Shown piece by piece: positions 12,863 to 21,865 of a stretch of 32,909 bases of DNA. The notes under the pieces were generated by a model. The model ran no database searches. It had not been told where the DNA came from and saw only the letters and a list, made by a program, of their open reading frames with translations. Source of the stretch: Chryseobacterium hagamense (GTDB taxonomy: Bacteria > Bacteroidota > Bacteroidia > Flavobacteriales > Weeksellaceae); assembly GCF_007991455.1 (NCBI RefSeq), contig NZ_BJYJ01000038.1, positions 1 through 32,909 on the forward strand, given 5' to 3'. The translations under genes and the position numbers were made by a program. Numbering within the stretch: the stretch's first letter is position 1; each line of letters starts with the position of its first letter.

Positions 12863-15058
12863 ATGTCAACTTTAAGATTCAAAGCGTTAGAAACTTTACC
12901 ATTCAAGGACTTTAGAAGAGATAATTCCGTTGAAGTTCCTGTGAAATTGTCAGAATTATTCTGCCAGAATGTTTTCTCAGAAGAAACGATGAGAGAATAT
13001 TTAACGAAAGAAGCATTCAATTCCATCATGGATGCGGTGAAAAAAGGGACCAAAATCCAGAGACACATTGCAGACCAGGTAGCTGTAGCGATGAAAGACT
13101 GGGCCATGAGCAAGGGGGTAACCCACTATACACACTGGTTTCAGCCGTTAACGGGGACTACCGCAGAAAAGCACGATTCTTTTTTCACTCCGATCGAAGG
13201 GGGAAGAGCGATCGAAAGATTCAGCGGAAACCTTTTGATCCAGCAGGAGCCGGATGCATCTTCTTTCCCGAATGGAGGGATCAGAAACACTTTTGAAGCA
13301 AGAGGTTATACGGCGTGGGATCCTACTTCCCCGGCGTTTATTATGGGAACTACCTTATGTATCCCTTCGATTTTTATTTCGTATACCGGAGAAACACTGG
13401 ATTATAAAGCCCCTCTTTTAAGAGCATTGAACGCAGTTGACGAAGCAGCCACCAATGTCATGCAGTATTTCGACAAAAACGTAACCAAAGTAACGCCTAC
13501 CTTAGGTTGGGAGCAGGAATATTTCCTGGTTGATTCCGCATTATACCAATCCCGTCCGGATCTTGTACTAACGGGTAAAACCTTATTGGGGCATTCCCCT
13601 GCAAAAGGACAGCAGCTGGACGACCATTATTTCGGTTCTATTCCTACAAGGGTCATGAATTTCATGAAAGAGCTGGAAATCGAATGTATGAAACTGGGAA
13701 TTCCGGTAACCACAAGACACAACGAGGTGGCTCCGAACCAGTTTGAGCTGGCCCCGATGTTTGAGGAAGTAAATGTTGCGGTAGACCACAACTCCCTCTT
13801 GATGGATGTGATGGCAAGAATCGCCCACAGACACCATTTCCACATCCTTTTCCACGAAAAGCCGTTCGCCGGCGTAAACGGAAGCGGAAAGCACAACAAC
13901 TGGTCCCTGGCCACCGATACCGGAGAAAACCTTTTAAGTCCCGGGAAAAACCCTAAGAAAAATTTACAGTTCTTAACGTTCTTCGTAAACACCATCAAAG
14001 CGGTTCACGAGTATGCGGATCTTTTGAGAGCAAGCATCGCTTCCGCAAGCAACGACCACAGATTGGGGGCCAACGAAGCACCGCCTGCCATTATTTCCGT
14101 ATTTATCGGAAGCCAGCTGTTCAGAGTTCTGGAAGAGCTTGAAAAAGTAAAAGAAGGAAAACTTTCACCGGACGAAAAAACGGATCTAAAACTGAATGTC
14201 GTTGGAAAAATCCCTGAAATCCTGCTGGATAATACCGACAGAAACAGGACGTCTCCTTTTGCATTTACCGGAAACAAATTTGAGATCAGAGCCGTAGGTT
14301 CCTCCGCAAACTGCGCAGAATCCATGACGGTAATGAACACCATAGCCGCAAAACAATTGGCCGATTTCAAGAAAGAAGTGGATGCATTGATCGAAACCGG
14401 ACTGAAGAAAGACGAAGCCATCTTCAATGTACTGAGAGAATACATCAAGCAGTGCAAAAATATTATGTTTGAAGGAGACGGATATTCTGACGACTGGGCG
14501 AAAGAAGCCGAAGCAAGAGGCCTGAACAACTGGAAAACCACTCCTGAGGCGCTTAATCAGGAAATGAACCAGAAATTCCTTGATTTATATGAGGAAATGG
14601 GAATCTTCAACCATCGCGAAGTAGAGGCAAGAAACGAAATCAAACTGGAGAAATATTCTACCGTTATCGATATTGAAGCAAGGGTTTTAAGCGATATCGC
14701 CAGAAACCACATCATCCCATCGGCTTTAAAATACCAGAACCGACTGATCGAAAACGTGAAAGGCCTGAAAGAAATTTTCGGAGATGAAGAATTCAAAGCC
14801 CTGTCAAAAGAGCAGATGAGTCTTATCACCAGCATTTCCGAGAATGTTTCCATTATCAAGTTAGGCGTAGAAGACCTGATTAAAGCAAGAGAAGCAGCAA
14901 AAGCCGTAACGGAAAGCCAGAAACAGGCAGAAGACTACTGCAATAAGGTAAAGCCTTTATTCGACGTCATCAGAGACGCTTCCGACAATCTTGAAATGAT
15001 GGTGGATGACGAGCTTTGGCCAATGACGAAATACAGAGAAATGTTATTTACAAAGTAA
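12863..15058 (+). CDS. glnN: Glutamine synthetase type III
   Basis: Encodes 731 aa, the length of GSIII (about 700-730), much larger than GSI or GSII. Recognisable blocks are GWEQEYFLVD (215-224), RHNEVAPNQFELAP (285-298), and HEKPFAGVNGSGKHNNWS (331-348), carrying metal, glutamate and ATP ligands. The N-terminus (MSTLRFKALETLPFKDFRR) and the C-terminal helical extension ending in YREMLFTK are also GSIII-specific. It makes glutamine from glutamate, ammonia and ATP in the cytoplasm and is the main nitrogen-assimilation enzyme in many Bacteroidota. It is monocistronic, with a strong-looking promoter, a leader of about 16 nt, and a clean terminator. No Ntr-type site is visible. Confidence 0.96.
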   Translation: MSTLRFKALETLPFKDFRRDNSVEVPVKLSELFCQNVFSEETMREYLTKEAFNSIMDAVKKGTKIQRHIADQVAVAMKDWAMSKGVTHYTHWFQPLTGTTAEKHDSFFTPIEGGRAIERFSGNLLIQQEPDASSFPNGGIRNTFEARGYTAWDPTSPAFIMGTTLCIPSIFISYTGETLDYKAPLLRALNAVDEAATNVMQYFDKNVTKVTPTLGWEQEYFLVDSALYQSRPDLVLTGKTLLGHSPAKGQQLDDHYFGSIPTRVMNFMKELEIECMKLGIPVTTRHNEVAPNQFELAPMFEEVNVAVDHNSLLMDVMARIAHRHHFHILFHEKPFAGVNGSGKHNNWSLATDTGENLLSPGKNPKKNLQFLTFFVNTIKAVHEYADLLRASIASASNDHRLGANEAPPAIISVFIGSQLFRVLEELEKVKEGKLSPDEKTDLKLNVVGKIPEILLDNTDRNRTSPFAFTGNKFEIRAVGSSANCAESMTVMNTIAAKQLADFKKEVDALIETGLKKDEAIFNVLREYIKQCKNIMFEGDGYSDDWAKEAEARGLNNWKTTPEALNQEMNQKFLDLYEEMGIFNHREVEARNEIKLEKYSTVIDIEARVLSDIARNHIIPSALKYQNRLIENVKGLKEIFGDEEFKALSKEQMSLITSISENVSIIKLGVEDLIKAREAAKAVTESQKQAEDYCNKVKPLFDVIRDASDNLEMMVDDELWPMTKYREMLFTK

Positions 15059-15083
15059 CATTTGTAAAGTTCCATATTAGTGA

Positions 15084-15113
15084 AACTCTCCGGTTCTGCC
15101 GGAGAGTTTTTTG
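15084..15113 (+). terminator. Terminator of glnN
   Basis: AACTCTCCGG (15084-15093) pairs with CCGGAGAGTT (15099-15108), followed by a T-run, 25 bp after the stop. Confidence 0.9.
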
Positions 15114-15313
15114 GTTTACCATGAAGTGCCGGTAAAAATATTTTAATGATTTATTGCAAATGTTAATATAGATCATAAACCAACACAACAAACAGAAATA
15201 GTGGAATTAAAGGCATAAACCAAGCTTGTAATCAATAGTTTATTAACAGATATTATAAGCCTGATTTTTGAAATAATCTTTTTACGAATGCTTATTATTA
15301 CTGATTTTGATAA

Positions 15314-15384
15314 TAATTTTGTTAAAGAATCTTAATAAAAAAAACCGCAGGCCTACCTAAAACAGGCGGTTGCGGTTTATTTTT
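15314..15384 (+). other. Isolated hairpin with promoter-like element, possible small transcript
   Basis: AAACCGCA (15342-15349) and TGCGGTTT (15371-15378) form a stem with an inner GCCT/AGGC pairing, followed by ATTTTTCTTT. It is 230 bp beyond the glnN terminator and 145 bp before the next gene, so it does not end an obvious gene. TAATTTTG at 15314-15321 fits TAnnTTTG just upstream. The hairpin could close a short RNA or act as a second, bidirectional terminator. 15114-15313 shows nothing else. Confidence 0.3.
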
Positions 15385-15386
15385 CT

Positions 15387-15421
15387 TTAACATACTTAAA
15401 AAATATGTTAAAATGTGTTAA
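15387..15421. promoter_or_regulatory. Three TRTGTTAA half-sites upstream of the NlpC/P60 gene
   Basis: TTAACATA (15387-15394) is the inverse of TATGTTAA (15404-15411), and a third, direct half-site TGTGTTAA follows at 15414-15421, exactly 10 bp (one helical turn) on. This is operator-like spacing upstream of the promoter at 15471. Confidence 0.4.
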
Positions 15422-15470
15422 ATAAAGAACCTGACAATTGTCATACCAAGGTGCTTTTAGACGGATTCTA

Positions 15471-15478
15471 TATTTTTG
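15471..15478 (+). promoter_or_regulatory. -7 element of the NlpC/P60 gene
   Basis: TATTTTTG fits TAnnTTTG, 49 bp before the ATG at 15528. No good -33 TTTG is seen. Confidence 0.45.
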
Positions 15479-15527
15479 TATTGCTTTTGAAAATATACTA
15501 TCCTTTTAACACGGTAATCAAATATAT

Positions 15528-16241
15528 ATGAAGAAAAGAGTTTTATTGTATCTAGTCGCTTTCGTTTCTACAGTATCGTTGCAGTCTTGTGTTACCAACT
15601 ACGTCGTTTCAAAACCAGCAACTTACGCAAAAGAGTACAAATCAGATGCCAAACTTGCTTCCCTTGAAACAAACAAAATGGAGCAAGATAAGCAGAAACT
15701 CATCAACTCCTTCCTGGCAGAAAAAACGGCTGCTCTGGCAAACGCCAAAAATTCTATTAAAAATTCCGAGATTGCAAAGGCAATCAAACACAATACAACC
15801 ATCGACAACATTTTAACGGAAGCCCAAACCTATATCGGTACGCCTTACCGTTACGGAGGAATGACCAGAAACGGGATCGACTGTTCCGCTTTTGTTCTTT
15901 CGGTTTTCGGAGCGGCTGCAGGACTCAGCTTACCGAGAGTGGCTGCCTCTCAATCTGAAGAAGGTGAAAAAATAGACAAAGAAAACCTTCAGAAAGGAGA
16001 TCTTATTTTCTTTTCTCACGGAAGAAGAATTTCTCACGTAGGTATCGTGGAAAGTGTGGATGAAAACGGTGAAGTTAAATTTATTCATGCCGCTACCTCA
16101 AAAGGAGTCATGATTTCATCACTGAATGATTCATATTGGGGACCAAAATACAGGTTCGGAAAAAGAATCATCAACGCGAACGGGGAAGCCTACAACAACC
16201 TGGCAACAACGACCCCCGCTTCCAACGGAACAAGTTTTTAA
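15528..16241 (+). CDS. NlpC/P60 family lipoprotein, peptidoglycan endopeptidase
   Basis: Encodes 237 aa. The N-terminus MKKRVLLYLVAFVSTVSLQSC is a lipoprotein signal with C21 as lipidation site. A helical, Lys/Ala-rich linker (about 40-95) leads to the NlpC/P60 domain (about 95-215): YIGTPYRYGG, the catalytic Cys in RNGIDCSAF (C119), His in RISHVGIV (H170), and a third polar residue H187 in FIHAATSKG. The family cleaves peptide stems of peptidoglycan, usually between D-Glu and diaminopimelate. It is probably attached to the outer membrane facing the wall, where it would open crosslinks or trim stems during growth. Monocistronic with its own terminator. Confidence 0.92.
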   Translation: MKKRVLLYLVAFVSTVSLQSCVTNYVVSKPATYAKEYKSDAKLASLETNKMEQDKQKLINSFLAEKTAALANAKNSIKNSEIAKAIKHNTTIDNILTEAQTYIGTPYRYGGMTRNGIDCSAFVLSVFGAAAGLSLPRVAASQSEEGEKIDKENLQKGDLIFFSHGRRISHVGIVESVDENGEVKFIHAATSKGVMISSLNDSYWGPKYRFGKRIINANGEAYNNLATTTPASNGTSF

Positions 16242-16267
16242 TTTTAAATAATTGATTTAAATAATGA

Positions 16268-16298
16268 AACCATCAGCATCATCTGATGGTTTTTTTAT
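16268..16298 (+). terminator. Terminator of the NlpC/P60 gene
   Basis: AACCATCAG (16268-16276), loop CATCAT, CTGATGGTT (16283-16291), then a long T-run. Confidence 0.9.
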
Positions 16299-16375
16299 TT
16301 TTTATAACCAATATCTGTTCCCTGGCCTTTGGATTATTAAGGATAACTCAGGTCTTTGCTGCTCCAGCCCGTCAA

Positions 16376-16957
16376 TCAGCTGTTCCTGTCTATATCAATA
16401 TGTAAATGACCCAGCAGACCATGTACCTCAGAAAGCGAAAATTTAGCCTGTTTCAGCCTGTTTAAAGAAGGGTTGATGGAATACCGGACCGAAGTTCTGA
16501 AATCTGCCTTTTCAAGATTGGTACGATCGAAAACTGCGCCTGACAAATCACATCCGGTAAATACCGCATGGGACAAATCGGCTTCTGAAAAATCAACTTC
16601 CGTTAAGTTAGAATTTTTAAATCGGGTTTTCTTAATTGAAGTTTTATAAAAAACAGAACTGTTGAGCAGGCAGTCTTCAAATTGAAAAGACAGTCCGAAT
16701 TCATTACAATCACTGAACTGCAATCCGAACATCTTGCATTCTTTAAAAACGGCTTCCCGGAAAGCCGTAGATCCCAGTTTTACCATACTCAGATTACATC
16801 CGGTGAATCCGCAGTCGTTGAAACTGCACCGGGAAAGATCGGCATATTCAAAAGTACAGTGCCGGAAGGTACAGTTTTCATATTCCCCTCTTTCAAAGGG
16901 TTCCTTTGTAAAGTCTTTATTTTCGAAATTTTGATTTGAAAAATAATTGCCTGTCAT
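16376..16957 (-). CDS. Pentapeptide-repeat protein, Qnr-like architecture
   Basis: Encodes 193 aa from the ATG at 16957 (an adjacent ATG at 16960 is equally possible). It consists of tandem A(D/N)LXX-type repeats, for example CTFRHCTFEYADLSRCSF, CGFTGCNLSMVKL, DFSEADLSHAVFTGCDL, and TNLEKADF, which build a right-handed quadrilateral beta-helix. It closes with NPSLNRLKQAKFSLSEVHGLLGHL. That closing segment recalls Qnr and MfpA-like proteins, which mimic DNA and bind gyrase, but repeat proteins of this size have many roles, so no resistance function should be assumed. The frame can be extended to 17032, but that part lies over a copy of a dispersed repeat and is not repeat-helix sequence, so the shorter start is chosen. 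Cytoplasmic. Confidence 0.82.
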   Translation of the reverse strand: MTGNYFSNQNFENKDFTKEPFERGEYENCTFRHCTFEYADLSRCSFNDCGFTGCNLSMVKLGSTAFREAVFKECKMFGLQFSDCNEFGLSFQFEDCLLNSSVFYKTSIKKTRFKNSNLTEVDFSEADLSHAVFTGCDLSGAVFDRTNLEKADFRTSVRYSINPSLNRLKQAKFSLSEVHGLLGHLHIDIDRNS

Positions 16958-16980
16958 CATATTTTGGGCATGATTTAATG

Positions 16981-16998
16981 GGTTGGATGAGGGAAGCT
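16981..16998 (+). repeat. Partial copy of the dispersed repeat core
   Basis: GGTTGGATGAGGGAAGCT matches GGCTGGAAGAGGGAAGCT of copy 2 (10371-10404) at 16 of 18 positions. It lies directly upstream of the pentapeptide-repeat gene. The remaining 17033-17226 shows no feature and no clear terminator for rodA. Confidence 0.5.
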
Positions 16999-17226
16999 CA
17001 GGGTAGGAAATTTTTCCGGTCAATAGGATCATCAGCCATTCCGGATGTTAGAAACAGGACTACCGGTTGGCTCTTGCTCCGTCTGAAAACCTGAACGATC
17101 TCGAATTGCTGTTTTTTAATTAATTGAATTTAAATAAATATCATTGAATTCACGATAAAATTCATTCTTTATATGATAGATTTCCGGATTGTAACTTCCT
17201 GCATTTCTTATCCTTCTTTCAGACCT

Positions 17227-18456
17227 TTACACCAAACTATTCTTATCTGAATAATTCAGCTTAAAAAAGATAAAAGTCATCATTGAAAAGGCAAGCAGCG
17301 AGCTTCCTCCGTAACTGAAGTACGGCAGCGGAATCCCTACCGTCGGGAAAAGCCCCATGACCATCCCTAAATTGATCGTAAAGTGCATCAGCAGGATCGA
17401 GGCAAAGCAATACCCGAATACGCGGTTAAAGCCTGATTTCTGATGTTCTGCGAGGTAATAGATCCGCCCGATATAGATCATGTAGCAAAGGATTAAGACG
17501 GCGCTTCCTACAAACCCCCATTCTTCACCCACGGTACAGAAAATATAATCGGTCTCCTGCTCCGGAACGAATTTCCCCTGGGTAACGGAACCTTCCCGGT
17601 ATCCTTTCCCCCAGAGTCCTCCGGAACCGATGGCCGTTTTGGAATATAGCAAATTATAACCCGAAGTATCCCGGAATGCCTTTTCCCCCTTGAAAAGAAC
17701 CTCAATCCTTTCCCTTTGGTGCTTAGGCAGCTTTTCTAAAATATAAGGCGAACCGAAAGCCAGTCCGCATAAAAGGATCACAGAACCGGCAATACCCGAA
17801 ATGGAAATAACATTCCATGACATCTTATAATAATTCAGGGCAATATAACCGCCGATAATCACCACAATGGCAAGCGCAACCCAGATCGGATCCACCGCCA
17901 GTGAAATCAGGAATACGCCGGCAAATAAGAATCCGATCCCGAACAACATTCCGCTCAGGCCCTCGCGGTATAATGCGATGAAGAATGCGATGAAAACCAG
18001 CATGGATCCTACATCGGGAATTGCAAGGACTACGACCGCCGGAACGCCGATAATCGCCAGTGTTGTCAGTAAAGACTTTCTGTTTTTCAGATTGAATTCC
18101 GGCCCGGAAACATAGTTGGCCAGCATCAGAGCGGTCCCGATTTTGGCAAACTCTACCGGCTGCATCGTAAAACTTCCGAATTTGTACCAGTTTTTCTGTC
18201 CGAGAATTTCTTTACCAAAAGGAAAGAGCCCGACTAAAAGCAAAACTCCGCCGATGTAAATAATCCCCGACATGTTTTCGAAGAACTTGCTTCTTCCGAC
18301 AAAGATTACCAATCCTACAAACACGGAAATCCCGAAAAACATCAATTGTTTTTCGCCGAGTTTCTGGTCTACACTGTAAATATTTGCAATGGCAAAAGCA
18401 CAAAGCAGGAAATACAGGCCGAGACCCAATTTATCTATTCCTTCTGCCCATTTCAT
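17227..18456 (-). CDS. rodA: Peptidoglycan glycosyltransferase RodA (SEDS)
   Basis: Encodes 409 aa with about ten hydrophobic helices, the SEDS fold. Conserved blocks include FGSFTMQPVEFAK, the extracellular catalytic loop KFVPEQETDYIF with the essential Asp, and the C-terminal signature VGIPLPYFSYGGSSL. RodA polymerises glycan strands from lipid II in the elongation complex, paired with the transpeptidase encoded just upstream. Its start overlaps the 3' end of mrdA by 26 bp, so the two are translationally linked and made together. Last gene of the mreB-mreC-mreD-mrdA-rodA operon. FtsW is the alternative within this family, but the operon context settles it as RodA. Confidence 0.95.
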   Translation of the reverse strand: MKWAEGIDKLGLGLYFLLCAFAIANIYSVDQKLGEKQLMFFGISVFVGLVIFVGRSKFFENMSGIIYIGGVLLLVGLFPFGKEILGQKNWYKFGSFTMQPVEFAKIGTALMLANYVSGPEFNLKNRKSLLTTLAIIGVPAVVVLAIPDVGSMLVFIAFFIALYREGLSGMLFGIGFLFAGVFLISLAVDPIWVALAIVVIIGGYIALNYYKMSWNVISISGIAGSVILLCGLAFGSPYILEKLPKHQRERIEVLFKGEKAFRDTSGYNLLYSKTAIGSGGLWGKGYREGSVTQGKFVPEQETDYIFCTVGEEWGFVGSAVLILCYMIYIGRIYYLAEHQKSGFNRVFGYCFASILLMHFTINLGMVMGLFPTVGIPLPYFSYGGSSLLAFSMMTFIFFKLNYSDKNSLV

Positions 18457-20485
18457 TGCTTAACCGTTTTTGTATTTTTTTATTTTCTTCGTCTATTTTT
18501 TTCTTCAGCTTTTCCTTCTGCTCTTTTACCAGCTTCAGGCTGTCCTGAATTCTTTTCTGCTTAATGGAATCTTCGCTGGGCTTATAAAGGCCCTTACGTT
18601 TCAGGTCGGCAATCCACTGTCTTTTGTATTCGGGCATAAAACTGGATGTCACCATCTTTTTATAAAGGAAATCACGCTTTACGTCACCGGTAATATATTT
18701 CTCTGCAATCACCGTAGCGGCCGGGCCTGCCCAGGTGGCACCGAATCCCGCATGCTCCATAACAGCTGCTACTACGATCTTCGGTTTGTCAGCAGGAGCA
18801 ATTAATACAAAAATAGAGTTATCTTTTCCCTGAGGCACCTGCGCTGTACCGGTTTTGGCCAGCTGGGTGAAATCACTTGACTTTAAGCCGTGCGCCGTCC
18901 CTCTGAGTACCACGGCTTCCATTCCCCGTAAGACCGGATCGAAATGCTTTTTGTCGACCAGCGTGTAATGTTTTTTCTTAAATCTCGGATCCGGATTCGG
19001 CTTTCCGTCGATTCCTTTGACGATATGCGGCGTATAATACCAGCCTTTGTTCGCAATAGCCGATACATAATTGGCAAGCTGAAGCGGGGTTACCAGGACA
19101 TCTCCCTGCCCCATCCCGTTGTAGATGGCACCGGTAGACATTTCATCCCAGTTTTTGAAATCCGTTCTTTTGGAACCGCTGGCTTTGATCATGGCCTTGA
19201 ATCTTTTTTCATAGAAATCTCCGGAAGGGATCCTGCCTCTCGCCCCCACGGCAAAGTCGTTATTCAGGAATTCGCCGACTCCGAAACTGCTCATGATCTT
19301 TTTCCATTCATCCACACCCCGCGAAGGATTCAGCGGATATTTTTTAAGGATGGCAATAAAGGCATACGTAAAGAAACAATTGCTGGATACCTGGATGGAA
19401 GGGATCAGCGGATCTGCACCGCCGTGGCCTTTAATTCTTTTTCCTTTATAATAAAATCCGCCGCCGCAGGGAAAAATCGTATTTTCATCCATCACGCCCA
19501 TCTGCATGGCTGCTAAAGCGGTCAGCAGTTTAAATGTGGAACCCGGAGGATATGCAGCCTGCAGAGACCGGTCGAAAGTAGGTTTGTTTTCGTAAAGCGT
19601 ATCTTTTGATAAAGCGTATAAATTTCTTGATTTGTTTGGCCCGGTAAACAGGTTAGGATCAATATCGGGGCCTGTGGCCGCCACCAGCACTTCCCCGTTA
19701 TTCGGGTCGATGGCTACAATGGCTCCATGCTTGTTCACCAGCATTTCTTCCGCCATCCGCTGGAGGTCATAATCGATAGTGAGGGTAATGTCCTTTCCGG
19801 TAATGACATCTTTGTCCAGCGATCCGTTTTTGTAAGGACCTACATTCCGGAGCCGGATGTCTTTCTGGATGTACTTCATTCCTTTCACGCCCCGCAGCTC
19901 TTTTTCATAAGCCTTTTCAATTCCTGTCTTTCCTATGAAATCGCCCGGCAGATAATAGGCCGAATCTTTCTTGATTTCCCTTTCGTTGACTTCACTGGTG
20001 TACCCCAGCAGGTTTCCGGAAGTAGATACTTCATACTGACGCTGAGGTCTGGAAACAATGCTGAACGCAGGATATTTAAAGATAATCTCCTGTACCCTGG
20101 CGATATCTTCCCGGCTCAGGTTTTTCATAAACGTCATCGGGGTCAGCTTGGAATAGTATTTTTCTTTTTTGATATTCTCAATGGTCCTGATAAAATCATT
20201 CTTCGAGATCTTCATCAGATTACAGAATCCTAACGTATCGAAATCCGGCCTCATCAGTGCCTGGGTGAAAGAAATTTCATAAGCCGGCTGGTTACCGACA
20301 AGGATTTTTCCGTTCCGGTCGAAGATAACGCCCCGTTGCGGAATAACATATTCGATTTTAATGGAAGTATTGGCCGCATTCAGTGCATACCGGTCTGTAA
20401 AAAGCTGTAAATAAGCAATTCTCGCTATAAAAATCAGGGCGAGAATAAGAAGTGCGGAAAAGATTTTTAAATAACGTGTGTTCAA
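18431..20485 (-). CDS. mrdA: Penicillin-binding protein 2, transpeptidase
   Basis: Encodes 684 aa. An N-terminal membrane helix (about 8-28) is followed by the PBP dimerisation domain (QRGVIFDRNGKIL at 50-62) and the transpeptidase domain with all three active-site motifs: STFK (nucleophile S316, K319), SSN (367-369), and KTGT (544-547). It crosslinks lateral-wall peptidoglycan with RodA and is a beta-lactam target. The last 60 residues are a highly charged Lys/Glu tail (KEQKEKLKKKIDEENKKIQ) likely to be a coiled coil; it is an extension relative to the E. coli protein. Overlaps mreD by 4 bp and rodA by 26 bp. Confidence 0.95.
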   Translation of the reverse strand: MNTRYLKIFSALLILALIFIARIAYLQLFTDRYALNAANTSIKIEYVIPQRGVIFDRNGKILVGNQPAYEISFTQALMRPDFDTLGFCNLMKISKNDFIRTIENIKKEKYYSKLTPMTFMKNLSREDIARVQEIIFKYPAFSIVSRPQRQYEVSTSGNLLGYTSEVNEREIKKDSAYYLPGDFIGKTGIEKAYEKELRGVKGMKYIQKDIRLRNVGPYKNGSLDKDVITGKDITLTIDYDLQRMAEEMLVNKHGAIVAIDPNNGEVLVAATGPDIDPNLFTGPNKSRNLYALSKDTLYENKPTFDRSLQAAYPPGSTFKLLTALAAMQMGVMDENTIFPCGGGFYYKGKRIKGHGGADPLIPSIQVSSNCFFTYAFIAILKKYPLNPSRGVDEWKKIMSSFGVGEFLNNDFAVGARGRIPSGDFYEKRFKAMIKASGSKRTDFKNWDEMSTGAIYNGMGQGDVLVTPLQLANYVSAIANKGWYYTPHIVKGIDGKPNPDPRFKKKHYTLVDKKHFDPVLRGMEAVVLRGTAHGLKSSDFTQLAKTGTAQVPQGKDNSIFVLIAPADKPKIVVAAVMEHAGFGATWAGPAATVIAEKYITGDVKRDFLYKKMVTSSFMPEYKRQWIADLKRKGLYKPSEDSIKQKRIQDSLKLVKEQKEKLKKKIDEENKKIQKRLSNEMGRRNR

Positions 20486-20988
20486 ACTTTCTGTTTGATT
20501 TTAAATATTAATGCGTAAATAACAATAAAGATAAATGAAATTATACTAGTTACCAACACATTAAGCAATATTTCAAAAAATCTGCTCAGTTTAAAGAATT
20601 CTATATATTGTACCAAAAGCTGGTGTAAAAAAATACTTGAAAACAGAAAGAGCAAAAACTGCGCCCACTGAAGCGACTGAAAGGAAAAGAAATCCGTAGA
20701 AGTATCGGTGGAAGTCCTGAAAATCAAAGTCCTGAAATAGGCAATCAGGGTTGTTGCGAAAGCATTGATCCCCCATGAGTAAAGGAATGCATCAACCGAT
20801 AAACCGATCAGGAAGCTTAAAGCTAAAAATTGGAATCTATTTCTGAAAAAAGGATAAAACATAACGAATACAGGATACAGCACCGGGGTATATTTCCCGA
20901 AGATCGTGATCCTGTTCAGCACAAAAATCTGTAGTGCCACCAGGAATATCATAATCAATATGTCCGTAAATAAAGTCCTGCTAATCAT
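20482..20988 (-). CDS. mreD: Rod shape-determining protein MreD
   Basis: Encodes 168 aa, highly hydrophobic with about five or six membrane helices and few recognisable sequence motifs, as usual for MreD. The phrase FLIGLSVDAFLYSWGINAFATT matches the conserved central G.x.D region. It belongs to the elongation complex in the inner membrane, where it balances the action of MreC on PBP2. It overlaps mreC by 8 bp and mrdA by 4 bp. Identity is secured mainly by position between mreC and mrdA. Confidence 0.88.
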   Translation of the reverse strand: MISRTLFTDILIMIFLVALQIFVLNRITIFGKYTPVLYPVFVMFYPFFRNRFQFLALSFLIGLSVDAFLYSWGINAFATTLIAYFRTLIFRTSTDTSTDFFSFQSLQWAQFLLFLFSSIFLHQLLVQYIEFFKLSRFFEILLNVLVTSIISFIFIVIYALIFKIKQKV

Positions 20989-21835
20989 TTTCCTTTTTTA
21001 TTACAGTCTGCATGGTATCCTGAATTTTCTGAACTTCAGCTTTCTTCAGGTTTTTCACGACATACACTTTGCTTAGAGCACCCATCTTTTCACTAAGCTC
21101 CACGGAAATATCCCAGAAGCCCGTTTTGTTATCAACCGAGTAGCCCGCAATGGTTCCGATCATTACCCCTTTCGGGAAAATGGCCGATTTGCCGTCGGTT
21201 ACCACAGTATCCCCTACTTTCAGGGCAACATATTTGGGAATATCGGCAAGATGCATGACCCTGGAGTTTTCTCCGCTCCAGGTAAGCGTTCCGAAATAAC
21301 CCGAATTTTTCAAAGCGGCATTGATCCTGATTTTATTAACGCTTAAAACCGACTGCACCAGTGCATAGCTGTCGGTCGCATTGATGACGATGCCGGCAAT
21401 TCCCTTCGGGGCCATGACGCCCATCTGTGGAAATACTCCGTCCCGTCGCCCTCTGTTGATTGTGAAGTAATTGTTTCTCCGGTTGATGCTGTTGAAAACG
21501 ATTTCCCCGTCTACAAAAGTATAGATCTGGCCACCGCCCAAGGTATCGTGAACCTTTCTGAACATCGGATTTTTCGCCCCCTGTTTCCCGTAAAGTTCAA
21601 CCATTAAAGCCTTGTTCTGAGTAACAAGGTCTTCGTTGATCTGTTTGAGCTTAAGGTATGAAACCCCTTCGTCAATATATCCGGAAACCCAGGAATTCAG
21701 CGCAGCCGACTGGCCTGCAATCCAGGATTGCTGCATTGCATTTTTAGAGAATATCAGAATAAGAGCAATGATTTGCAGAAATATAAAGAAGACAAAAAGT
21801 GCATTCTTTGAAAATAATCTCAGCAAAAATCCCAT
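20981..21835 (-). CDS. mreC: Rod shape-determining protein MreC
   Basis: Encodes 284 aa. One N-terminal membrane helix (about 10-30) is followed by a short coiled coil (LKLKQINEDLVTQNKALMVEL) and the periplasmic beta domain with the typical phrases GRRDGVFPQMGVMAPKGIAG, INATDSYALVQSVL, and LKVGDTVVTDGKSAIFPKGV. It scaffolds the elongasome and activates PBP2 and RodA. The C-terminal charged tail reads KVYVVKNLKKAEVQKIQDT. Separated from mreB by about 30 bp and overlapping mreD by 8 bp. Confidence 0.94.
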   Translation of the reverse strand: MGFLLRLFSKNALFVFFIFLQIIALILIFSKNAMQQSWIAGQSAALNSWVSGYIDEGVSYLKLKQINEDLVTQNKALMVELYGKQGAKNPMFRKVHDTLGGGQIYTFVDGEIVFNSINRRNNYFTINRGRRDGVFPQMGVMAPKGIAGIVINATDSYALVQSVLSVNKIRINAALKNSGYFGTLTWSGENSRVMHLADIPKYVALKVGDTVVTDGKSAIFPKGVMIGTIAGYSVDNKTGFWDISVELSEKMGALSKVYVVKNLKKAEVQKIQDTMQTVIKKEND

Positions 21836-21865
21836 TCAGATGTGTTTGTTTCGTAAAAGTTAGAA

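Noticed and set aside
15342..15378. Hairpin considered as a riboswitch or tRNA-like element
   Set aside because: Only one simple stem with a small inner pairing; no conserved riboswitch core and no cloverleaf can be drawn.
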